From Chloroflexota bacterium (GTDB taxonomy: Bacteria > Chloroflexota > Anaerolineae > Caldilineales > Caldilineaceae): DNA of 14,893 nt. Each line of letters opens with the position of its first letter. Position 1 is the first letter of the stretch. Where the stretch lies: positions 1 to 14,893 of the forward strand of contig QEUW01000171.1 in assembly GCA_003577005.1 (NCBI GenBank), read 5' to 3'. The position numbers and the translations under genes were made by a program. Below are positions 8,392 to 14,252 of this stretch, in pieces. Under the pieces are notes generated by a model, which was not told where the DNA came from, searched no databases, and worked only from the letters and a program-made list of their open reading frames with translations.

Positions 8392-8428
8392 GTGATGAGT
8401 GATGAGTGAGAAGTGAATCACTTATCAC
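8392..8428 (-). repeat. Heptamer tandem repeat folding into a hairpin between the two permease genes
   Basis: On the plus strand the gap reads as 7-nt units: GTGATGA (8392), GTGATGA (8399), GTGAGAA (8406), GTGAATC (8413), ACTTATC (8420). The last part forms an inverted repeat, GTGAGAAGTG (8406-8415) with CACTTATCAC (8419-8428), 9 of 10 pairs with a 3-nt loop. In minus-strand RNA it would lie just after the dppB-like stop codon and ahead of the dppC-like ribosome-binding site. No T-run follows, so it is not a clear terminator. Confidence 0.65.
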
Positions 8429-8431
8429 CGA

Positions 8432-9418
8432 CTAAACCGCCCCGCGGATGCGTGGGTCCAGCCAGGCCAATAAAATATCCGAGATGAGTGTGCCAATGAC
8501 CGTCAGCGTACTGAGGATCAGGACGATGCTGCCGGCGAGAAACATATCCTGGCTCATGAGCGCGCCGACAAAGAGCGGGGCGACCGTCGGCAGCCCCAGG
8601 ACGAGTGAAGCGAGCAGTTCACCGTTGACCAGTTGCGGCAGCGTCCAGCCAATGGTGCTGACCACCGGGTTGACCGCAATGCGGAATGGGTACTTGTAGA
8701 GCACCTTGGTCTCGGACAATCCTTTGGAACGGGCCACCATCACATATTGCTTGTCCAGTTCGTCGAGCAGATTGGCGCGCATGACACGAATAAGGCCGGC
8801 CGCCCCAGAGGTGCCGACGATCACGGCGGGGAGCCAGATGTGTTTGAGCAGGTCGACAAACTTGGCAAAGCTCCACGGCGCCACCTGGTACGCATCGGAA
8901 AAGAGGCCAACGGCAACCTGGCCGCTGACCTGGAAATAGAACCACAGCATGATCAGCGCAAACAAAAAGTCGGGGATCGCCAGGCCGGCAAAGCCGATGA
9001 GGGTAAAGGTGTAATCGCCAATCGAATATTGGTTAGTCGCCGAATAGAGGCCGATGGGAATGGCAATGAGATAAGAGAAAAAGAGCGATGCCAGCGAGAT
9101 GGTCACGCTCCATGGCAACCGCTGGGCCAGCAGCCGGGTGACCGGTTGGTTCCATTCCAGCGAGCGCCCCAGATTGCCCTGCATGATCGAACCCAGCCAG
9201 CGGAAATAACGCACATACCACGGTTGGCCCAGCCCATAACGGGCGCGCAGGGCATCGATTTCGGCAGGGTCGACGCTCTCTTGCTGAGAGAGGAGCCGGT
9301 TGACGTAGGAGTCGACAAAGTCGCCCGGCGGGGCCTCGATGATAGCAAACGAGATCACCGTGATGACAAACAGGGTGGGAATCATCAACAGAATGCGCCG
9401 GGCAATGAATAGCAACAT
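8432..9418 (-). CDS. Dpp/Opp-type ABC transporter permease (DppB/OppB-like)
   Basis: A 328-residue inner-membrane permease. From the chosen start it reads MLLFIARRILLMIPTLFVIT, the classic DppB first membrane segment, followed by PPGDFVDSYV (30-39), YGLGQPWYVRYFRWLGSIMQ (61-80), GNLGRSL (81-87), further membrane segments, and the EAA loop QYVMVARSKGLSETKVLYKY (224-243), ending LAWLDPRIRGAV. The frame is open 32 codons further upstream (ATG at 9514), but that extension is polar, would push the first membrane segment inward, and runs into a hairpin. The ATG at 9418 has GGGGGAG about 7 nt upstream. A CCCC at the other side of a 9-nt loop could pair with those Gs. The gap to the upstream oxidoreductase gene is 122 nt, long for this cluster. 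Confidence 0.92.
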   Translation of the reverse strand: MLLFIARRILLMIPTLFVITVISFAIIEAPPGDFVDSYVNRLLSQQESVDPAEIDALRARYGLGQPWYVRYFRWLGSIMQGNLGRSLEWNQPVTRLLAQRLPWSVTISLASLFFSYLIAIPIGLYSATNQYSIGDYTFTLIGFAGLAIPDFLFALIMLWFYFQVSGQVAVGLFSDAYQVAPWSFAKFVDLLKHIWLPAVIVGTSGAAGLIRVMRANLLDELDKQYVMVARSKGLSETKVLYKYPFRIAVNPVVSTIGWTLPQLVNGELLASLVLGLPTVAPLFVGALMSQDMFLAGSIVLILSTLTVIGTLISDILLAWLDPRIRGAV

Positions 9419-9495
9419 GGCTTCTCTCCCCCGCAATGACTGGGGTATCGCTGCAATTAACCGTGATCGGGCTGTGGCGCTACTAACCTGGATAG

Positions 9496-9538
9496 GTAGA
9501 CAAGGAAGCAGCAATTCCTAACCTGCCTGCTTGCCTAC
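9496..9538 (-). repeat. Imperfect 16-bp inverted repeat between oxidoreductase and permease genes
   Basis: Arms 9496-9511 and 9523-9538 enclose an 11-nt loop. Both arms are built from 4-nt units (CCTG CCTG CTTG CCTA on the right arm). At the DNA level 13 of 16 positions pair. In minus-strand RNA two of the three mismatches become G-U pairs and only one C-C mismatch remains. That asymmetry fits a hairpin functioning in the minus-strand transcript, 2 nt after the stop of the oxidoreductase gene (9541). No T-run follows. Confidence 0.6.
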
Positions 9539-9540
9539 GG

Positions 9541-10572
9541 TCAGACGTGAAAAATGTACAGCGAGCGGTTTGCGAGCGGCAGCGGAATCCGCGCCCGCTG
9601 GCGATGACTTTCCGCTATAGCCAGACACGCCTCGGTGAGGTGGTGAGTCACTTGGATATTGCCCAGGGTTGGCCGCCCCTCTTCGTAGGCGGCAACCAGA
9701 TCTTCTAGACAGAATTGGGTGGCGCTGTGTGGGGGAATGGTGGGGACGGGTGTCTCGTAAAAAAACCGCTCGCGCTCGTTCTTGGTTTTGCGCAGCAACA
9801 GGCCCGCCCCATTATTGAGCACGCGCAGGCTGCCCTGTGTGCCAATTACTTCAAATTCCCAGGTGCCGGCGGGGACGCTGGTAGCCTCGACGCCGGATTC
9901 AAATTCGATCTGGTAGATGCCGTTGGGGTCTTTGTCGAGTCGATTTTGCTCGATCCGCAGGTCACGGGGGAAGAGTTCGCCCCACACGCTGACAATCTTG
10001 GGGTCGCCCAGCAAGAAGCTGAGCGTATCCAACGAGTGGATGTGCCCATGCAGCAGATTGGTGGCGGCATAATGGACGGCAGCGCGCGGTTCGCCGATTT
10101 CACCTTGCCCGATCAAGGTCCGGGCCTGGTGGTAGGTGCGGTTGAAGCGACGGAGCACCCCCGTGTTGTAGTAGACGTTGCGCCCGCCTACCGCCTGCAA
10201 AACGGCATCGGCCTCGACCATCGAACAGGCGATGGCCTTCTCGCAGAAGATCATCCGAACGCCAGCTTCGGCAACTTTGACCGACATCTCGGCGTGGAAC
10301 ACGCCTTTCGTGCAGATGGCGACGATGTCGGGACGCTCCTGGCGGATCATGGCCAGATAGTCGTCGTAGAGCGCGCTGACGCCCCAGCGTTCCCGAAACG
10401 CCTGGCGCCGGGCCGGGTCGATGTCGGCGCCGGCCACCACAGTCAAACGCTCGCTGGCCCGGCAGGCGGCGGCAATCGAGTAGGGGGGCGAACCGGCGGG
10501 CAGCTCGTCGTCGATGGTGCTGCCCATGCGGCCCAGACCGACGATGGCAACGCGGTAGCTTTGTGGATTCAT
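9541..10572 (-). CDS. Gfo/Idh/MocA family NAD(P)-dependent oxidoreductase (second of a tandem pair)
   Basis: A 343-residue cytoplasmic dehydrogenase predicted to oxidise or reduce a hydroxyl of a sugar, cyclitol or derivative. The Rossmann nucleotide-binding motif is VAIVGLGRMG (8-17), with acidic D50 after the second strand (GADID). The usual EKP catalytic motif reads EKA (111-113), keeping K112 but not the proline. The substrate-domain H-x-x-D motif is H179 and D182 in HIHSLDTLSFLLG. It resembles its upstream neighbour in the N-terminal IDDE-x(n)-PPYS-x-AA stretch (20-35) and in the C-terminal ESHR-x(n)-PLPLANRSL (321-338). The start at 10572 is chosen because upstream codons (to 10671) encode no Rossmann extension and overlap the upstream gene's tail; the SD is weak (GAGAGAAG). 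The gap to the upstream stop is 13 nt. Confidence 0.88.
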   Translation of the reverse strand: MNPQSYRVAIVGLGRMGSTIDDELPAGSPPYSIAAACRASERLTVVAGADIDPARRQAFRERWGVSALYDDYLAMIRQERPDIVAICTKGVFHAEMSVKVAEAGVRMIFCEKAIACSMVEADAVLQAVGGRNVYYNTGVLRRFNRTYHQARTLIGQGEIGEPRAAVHYAATNLLHGHIHSLDTLSFLLGDPKIVSVWGELFPRDLRIEQNRLDKDPNGIYQIEFESGVEATSVPAGTWEFEVIGTQGSLRVLNNGAGLLLRKTKNERERFFYETPVPTIPPHSATQFCLEDLVAAYEEGRPTLGNIQVTHHLTEACLAIAESHRQRARIPLPLANRSLYIFHV

Positions 10573-10585
10573 AGCTTCTCTCTGG

Positions 10586-11671
10586 TCAGGCTTGATACTT
10601 GGGCTGGTTGGGCCCACGCTGGCGTTGAAGCCGTAGGGTCCGGTGTTCGAGCGGCAGGTGGACCCGGGCACCCCCGCAACGATGTGACTCGATCAGGGCG
10701 AAGATCAACTCGGTGCTGGCCAGCGAGACGCGTGGACCGCCCCGCTCGGGCTCGCCCGTGTCCAGCGCATGGACCAGATCTTCGATGAGGCGCAGGGTAG
10801 AGCTGGCTGGCTCGGCAGCGGGAAAGTCAACAAAGTTGAGACCGGTCCGCCCTTGTGGGTCCACCGGCACACGGCGGCGCAATTGCATCTCAAGCCCATC
10901 GTTCAGGGCGCTGACGGCGCCGTTTTCGCAGATGGCTTCGAACTCAACCCCGCGCGGTGTCAAGAGCGCATAGGCGGTGACGCCATTGGCAAAGTGGATG
11001 AGCCCCTCCCCGCGCGGGTCCTCATGCAGGGTGTCGCCGTCGATAAGCGGATCGCCACCGGGCAGATGGCCCTGCACCCAGTCCGCTGGCTGGTCGCTGT
11101 TCAAGCGCAGAGCCAGATCCAACGTATGGCTGGCGGTGTTGAAGAGTGTGCCGTTGTTGTAGACAATGATGTTTTTGAGCACACCCAGCTCGCCGCTGTC
11201 GATGACCTCTTTCATCCGGTCATAGAGTGGCGACCAGCGGCGGTTGGTGCCCAGGTTGAAGGCGACTCGGTTGCGTTCCAGCGCCGCCACCATCGCATCC
11301 GCCTCAGCCAGCGAGGCGGCCATCGCTTTCTCGGCGTAGATGGCCTTGACGCCGTGTTCAGCCGCATAGATGACGATCTCGGCGCGCGGCTCCGGTTGGG
11401 TGGCGACGCTGACAATGTCGAGCTGCTCTTTGGCGATCATCTCGCGGTAGTCGGTGTATTGGCTGCTCTTGGGGATGTCGTAGCGCAAGCCGAACTGCTC
11501 CATGACATCCGTACGCACGTCGGCGCAGGCCACCAGCTGGGTGCGCGGGCAGGCATAGAAGCCGGCGGCGTGTGAATAGGGCGGCACATGGCCGGGGGAA
11601 CCGACCACCTCATTGTCGATAAATCCGCCCATCCGGCTACAGCCAATGACAGCGGCGCGGTACATTTTCAT
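10586..11671 (-). CDS. Gfo/Idh/MocA family NAD(P)-dependent oxidoreductase (first of a tandem pair)
   Basis: A 361-residue paralogue of the following gene. The Rossmann motif reads AAVIGCSRMG (6-15), followed by FIDNEVVG (17-24) and PPYSHAA (30-36). The catalytic motif is EKA (114-116) with K115, again lacking the usual proline. The H-x-x-D pair is H182 and D185 in NTASHTLDLALRL. The C-terminus ALIESHRCGGARVHLPLEHR (325-344) matches the paralogue. The start at 11671 has GAGGAG 7 nt upstream. The frame stays open back to an ATG at 11740 that overlaps the aminotransferase stop as ATGA, but the 23 added residues are encoded partly by a hairpin repeat and precede the Rossmann strand without homology. 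Coupled reinitiation there cannot be excluded. Tandem placement suggests two successive redox steps or a hetero-oligomer (inference). Confidence 0.88.
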   Translation of the reverse strand: MKMYRAAVIGCSRMGGFIDNEVVGSPGHVPPYSHAAGFYACPRTQLVACADVRTDVMEQFGLRYDIPKSSQYTDYREMIAKEQLDIVSVATQPEPRAEIVIYAAEHGVKAIYAEKAMAASLAEADAMVAALERNRVAFNLGTNRRWSPLYDRMKEVIDSGELGVLKNIIVYNNGTLFNTASHTLDLALRLNSDQPADWVQGHLPGGDPLIDGDTLHEDPRGEGLIHFANGVTAYALLTPRGVEFEAICENGAVSALNDGLEMQLRRRVPVDPQGRTGLNFVDFPAAEPASSTLRLIEDLVHALDTGEPERGGPRVSLASTELIFALIESHRCGGARVHLPLEHRTLRLQRQRGPNQPKYQA

Positions 11672-11696
11672 CCAATCGCTCCTCTGCAAGGGGTAA

Positions 11697-11755
11697 TGAC
11701 AAGATGATAGGATGACAGGATGACCAGCGCATCCTGTCATCCTATCATCTTGTCA
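11697..11755 (-). repeat. Perfect 26-bp inverted repeat made of 8-nt units at a gene junction
   Basis: Positions 11697-11722 and 11730-11755 are exact reverse complements over 26 bp, with a 7-nt loop (11723-11729). Each arm is built from 8-nt units of the type CATCCTGT, CATCCTAT, CATCTTGT. The repeat begins inside the coding sequence: it encodes the last residues and stop of the aminotransferase gene (stop at 11739-11737) and extends to 26 nt short of the next gene's start codon. No T-run follows on the minus strand (TTACCCC), so a terminator is unlikely. In RNA it would be a very stable hairpin that could set the expression ratio of the flanking genes or stabilise the upstream message. Confidence 0.85.
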
Positions 11756-12927
11756 AAATAGTGGATTGTCCGTCGTAACGCTTCAGCCTTTTGCTCAGCG
11801 ACCTCCAGGTCGTAATAGTTGGTCTTGAGTTGGATCAAATGGGGCTGGACTTGCTCGGCCACCGGGCAGAGCCCAGGGCCAAACGTCTGCGGCTGATCGG
11901 GGTGAAAGGTCCGGTTGCGGAAGGCGGGTTCAAGATAGGTCAACTGCCAGGCTGCATAAAAGCGATCACCGCCGTGGGCAAGATATTGTTGGCGGAAATC
12001 GTGCCAGGTGAATGCGCCTTCGTTTTTCAGTTTGAGTACATACGTCCAGTAGCAGTGGACATAACCCGCAGGTGTCATCTGGGGAACAAGCCACCGGCAA
12101 CCGGCTACGGCCTGTGCGTATAGCTTCGCCACTTCGATTCGCATAGCCACCAACTCTTCGAGCCGTTCGAGTTGTCCCAGCGCAACCGCCGCGCAGAGTT
12201 CGGGAATGCGATAGTTGAATCCGACCGAGGCGTGGCGTTCGTACGCCGGGTTCTGGATGACATCTTTGGTGATCTTGCCGGCGGCGGCGCCGACCGCCGC
12301 ATAGCCAAGGCTGCCAAAGCGGCGAATCTCATTGGCCAGATTTTCGTCGTTGGTGGTGATCATGCCCCCTTCGCCACTGGTGATATGTTTGCTGCTCTGG
12401 AAGCTGAAGCTGGCGGCATGGCCAATGCTGCCCACGACCCGCCCCTTGTAGGAACCAAGAAAACACTCGGCGTCGTCCTCCAAGACAAAGAGCCGGTGGC
12501 GGTCGGCACTCGCCATCAGCGCATCCAGATCGGGCGCCAGGCCATAGAGCGCAACGGGGATGATGGCCTTTGTCCGTGGGGTGATGCATGCGGCCACCGA
12601 CTGCGGGTCGATGTTCCAGGTGTGGGGGTCGATGTCGGCAAAGACAGGCACCGCACCGGCGTGCAACACGGCGAACGAAGTGCTGGCCATAGTCAGCGGC
12701 GGGACGATCACTTCGTCGCCGGGTCCGACCCCCGCGGCGGCCAGCGCGGCGTGCATGGTGGCGGTGCCGTTGATAAACGAGATCGCAAAACGAGATTGGA
12801 AAATCTCGGCGAATTTACGTTCCAACCGGGTGCTCAGATGGCTGCCAGACGAGGTGCGGAACTCTCCATCCAGCACCTCCTGGATGTAGGCGCGCTCCCG
12901 GTCGGTGATCCGTTGCAAGCTGGCCAT
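11737..12927 (-). CDS. DegT/DnrJ/EryC1/StrS family PLP-dependent aminotransferase
   Basis: A 396-residue fold-type I aminotransferase of the sugar aminotransferase family, which transfers an amino group (usually from glutamate) to a keto-sugar or keto-cyclitol. Visible elements: NGTATMHAALAAAGVGPGDEVIVPP (53-77), the PLP-nitrogen aspartate D151 in LEDDAECFLG, the Schiff-base lysine K180 in SFQSSKHITSGEGG, and NYRIPELCAAVALGQLERL (238-256). The position that is usually Gln or His, three residues after D151, is E154. The frame is open to 13083, but the extra 52 codons are AT-rich and lack homology to the family. The ATG at 12927 has GGTGA 8 nt upstream and gives the normal family length, so I place the start there. 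The last five residues (DKMIG) lie in a hairpin repeat. It leads the minus-strand cluster. Confidence 0.88.
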   Translation of the reverse strand: MASLQRITDRERAYIQEVLDGEFRTSSGSHLSTRLERKFAEIFQSRFAISFINGTATMHAALAAAGVGPGDEVIVPPLTMASTSFAVLHAGAVPVFADIDPHTWNIDPQSVAACITPRTKAIIPVALYGLAPDLDALMASADRHRLFVLEDDAECFLGSYKGRVVGSIGHAASFSFQSSKHITSGEGGMITTNDENLANEIRRFGSLGYAAVGAAAGKITKDVIQNPAYERHASVGFNYRIPELCAAVALGQLERLEELVAMRIEVAKLYAQAVAGCRWLVPQMTPAGYVHCYWTYVLKLKNEGAFTWHDFRQQYLAHGGDRFYAAWQLTYLEPAFRNRTFHPDQPQTFGPGLCPVAEQVQPHLIQLKTNYYDLEVAEQKAEALRRTIHYFDKMIG

Positions 12928-12984
12928 GAGGCTCTTCACCCACTCTATAAGAATTGGATTTTGGTCTGTTTTTTGTACCGTAAT

Positions 12985-13013
12985 AGAATACATGAAAGGG
13001 TGGAACCAAGCAA
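12985..13013 (-). promoter_or_regulatory. Candidate promoter for the aminotransferase-led cluster
   Basis: On the minus strand TTGCTT (13013-13008) and TATTCT (12990-12985) are separated by 17 nt and lie about 58 nt before the chosen aminotransferase start. They are weak matches to the sigma-70 consensus (3/6 and 4/6). The support is mainly position: this is the only clearly AT-rich stretch upstream of the cluster, between divergent genes. A start site here would exclude most of the longer ORF's N-terminus. Confidence 0.25.
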
Positions 13014-13072
13014 GTTCAACTTTAGGAAGCACAGCAATTCTAAATTGACGTTGCGGCCAGCGAACTGCGCCA

Positions 13073-13100
13073 TCACTGGTCACTGATTATTAATCACTGC
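13073..13100 (+). repeat. Heptad repeat with palindrome in the divergent intergenic region
   Basis: Four consecutive 7-nt units, TCACTGG, TCACTGA, TTATTAA and TCACTGC (13073-13100), give three copies of TCACTG at 7- and 14-nt spacing. Within them TGATTA-T-TAATCA (13084-13096) is a perfect palindrome. The block lies 12 nt before the FAH-family gene's Shine-Dalgarno and between divergent genes, so it could be an operator. It also matches the heptad style of the repeat at 8392-8428, which argues for a dispersed short repeat instead. Confidence 0.5.
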
Positions 13101-13122
13101 ACAACCACCACAGGAGGAACCT

Positions 13123-14049
13123 ATGAAACTGGCGACCTATCTTCAAGCAGGCCACGAGTCAGTTGGTGTTGTGGCAGATGGGCAAGTGTATGATCTGGCC
13201 GCTTGTTTGCGCGCCAGCAACGGCGATGCGAGCGTCGCCACCAATATGCTCGATCTGTTGGCCGCCGGTCCGCGCGCGCTGGAAGAGGCCACATCCGCGC
13301 TCGGGTGGGCGCAGGCGCATGGTGGGCCGGAACTGGCGCAGCCCCTTACCAACGTCAAGCTGGCGGCGCCGATTCCACGACCAGGCAAGCTGCTTTGTCT
13401 GGCCGGCAACTATGCGGCGCACATTCAGGAGGGAGGCGGCGCCTACGTGGGCAAGGAAAAGATGATCCCGCGCTTCTTTAGCAAGCCCCATACCGCGGTG
13501 ATCGGCACGGGCGAGGCTATCCGTGTACCGGCATCCACCGGTTTTGCCGATTGGGAACTCGAACTGGCCGTGGTCATCGGCAAACGCGGGCGCGAGATAG
13601 CGGCAGAGACAGCGGGCGAGTATATTGCCGGTTATACGATCTTCAACGACATTTCGGCGCGCGAATTGACCTTCCGCAAAGAGTTACCCCAGCAGGAAGG
13701 CGACTGGTTTTTCGACTGGCTGGTGGGCAAATGGCTGGATACCTTTGGCCCGATGGGGCCCTGGCTGACCACCGCCGACGAGGTGCCGCGGCCAGACAAC
13801 CTGCGGATGCAGCTCTGGTACAACGGCCAACTCCAACAGGATGCCAACACCGGCCAGATGATCTTCTCGCCGGCTGAGGCCATCGCCTTTATTTCGCAGT
13901 TTGTCACCCTGGAGCCGGGCGATGTGATCAGCACCGGCACGCCGGCTGGTGTCGGCCATGCCAAGAAACTGCGGCTAAATCCTGGTGATCGAATTCGGGG
14001 CGAGATCGAAGGATTGGGTACGCTAGAGAACACGGTCGAAGCCGGGTGA
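13123..14049 (+). CDS. Fumarylacetoacetate hydrolase (FAH) family protein
   Basis: A 308-residue cytoplasmic enzyme of the FAH superfamily, which cleaves or isomerises beta-diketo or acylpyruvate-type acids using Mg2+ or Mn2+. The C-terminal FAH domain (about 80-306) holds the metal ligands E145 and E147 in DWELELAVVIG and D176 in GYTIFNDISARE. The KWLDTFGPMGPWL segment (203-215) and the STGTPAGVG turn (270-278) are also conserved. The size and N-terminal domain resemble acylpyruvate hydrolases and 2,4-diketo-3-deoxy sugar-acid hydrolases (about 285-300 residues); ureidoglycolate lyase and HpaG-type isomerases share the fold, so the reaction is open. The ATG has a strong AGGAGGA (13112-13118). 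It diverges from the aminotransferase-led cluster across 195 nt, which suggests shared regulation and a final cleavage step in the same pathway (inference). Confidence 0.9.
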   Translation: MKLATYLQAGHESVGVVADGQVYDLAACLRASNGDASVATNMLDLLAAGPRALEEATSALGWAQAHGGPELAQPLTNVKLAAPIPRPGKLLCLAGNYAAHIQEGGGAYVGKEKMIPRFFSKPHTAVIGTGEAIRVPASTGFADWELELAVVIGKRGREIAAETAGEYIAGYTIFNDISARELTFRKELPQQEGDWFFDWLVGKWLDTFGPMGPWLTTADEVPRPDNLRMQLWYNGQLQQDANTGQMIFSPAEAIAFISQFVTLEPGDVISTGTPAGVGHAKKLRLNPGDRIRGEIEGLGTLENTVEAG

Positions 14050-14092
14050 CTGGTTCCGTGCTCTCTTCCTGTCAACTCAAGAATTTGAGCCC

Positions 14093-14158
14093 GCATTCCG
14101 GGAAAGGGCCACAGACGCTTTGGTCGTTCAACACGCTTTTAGCCCTTTCCCGGAATGC
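14093..14158 (+). repeat. Perfect 17-bp inverted repeat downstream of the FAH-family gene
   Basis: GCATTCCGGGAAAGGGC (14093-14109) and GCCCTTTCCCGGAATGC (14142-14158) are exact reverse complements separated by 32 nt. No T-run follows. The right arm ends 9 nt before an extended -10 element and covers the -35 position of that promoter. It could be a factor-independent pause or stabilising hairpin for the FAH-family transcript, or an operator pair for the radical SAM gene. Confidence 0.7.
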
Positions 14159-14167
14159 TTGCGGCTA

Positions 14168-14176
14168 TGCTATAAT
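14168..14176 (+). promoter_or_regulatory. Extended -10 promoter for the radical SAM gene
   Basis: TGCTATAAT (14168-14176) is a perfect extended -10 (TGn followed by consensus TATAAT). No good -35 hexamer lies 17 nt upstream (TCCCGG), which is normal for extended -10 promoters. A start near 14183 would give a leader of about 70 nt ahead of the ATG at 14253. Confidence 0.6.
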
Positions 14177-14205
14177 TTGTGTTTGTGGTACGTACGGCGT
14201 TGTCT

Positions 14206-14220
14206 TGTGACCGCGTCACA
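14206..14220 (+). promoter_or_regulatory. Perfect palindrome in the radical SAM gene leader
   Basis: TGTGAC-CGC-GTCACA (14206-14220) is a perfect hyphenated dyad about 30 nt downstream of the -10 element and 33 nt before the start codon. It has the look of a dimeric repressor site (TGTGA-N5-TCACA, one base shorter than the CRP spacing). An 8-nt palindrome, GTACGTAC (14188-14195), lies just upstream. Binding is inferred only from symmetry and position. Confidence 0.35.
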
Positions 14221-14252
14221 GGGAAGTCTGTTTTGCCTGCAAGAAGAGGTTC

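Noticed and set aside
9419..9514. 32-codon N-terminal extension of the DppB-like permease
   Set aside because: Polar residues before the conserved first membrane segment, no Shine-Dalgarno at 9514, and overlap with the hairpin region; the ATG at 9418 has a good one.
10573..10671. 33-codon N-terminal extension of the second oxidoreductase
   Set aside because: Would overlap the end of the upstream gene and precede the Rossmann strand with unrelated sequence.
9715..10788. 357-codon open frame on the plus strand opposite the oxidoreductase genes
   Set aside because: It spans the junction of two real minus-strand genes, has no recognisable domain, and is an antisense shadow.
12928..13083. 52-codon N-terminal extension of the aminotransferase
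   Set aside because: AT-rich, unlike the rest of the gene, not part of the family fold, and it would cover the only plausible promoter region.
12172..13086. 304-codon open frame on the plus strand opposite the aminotransferase gene
   Set aside because: Glycine/arginine/valine-rich antisense translation without motifs; the minus-strand aminotransferase is intact.
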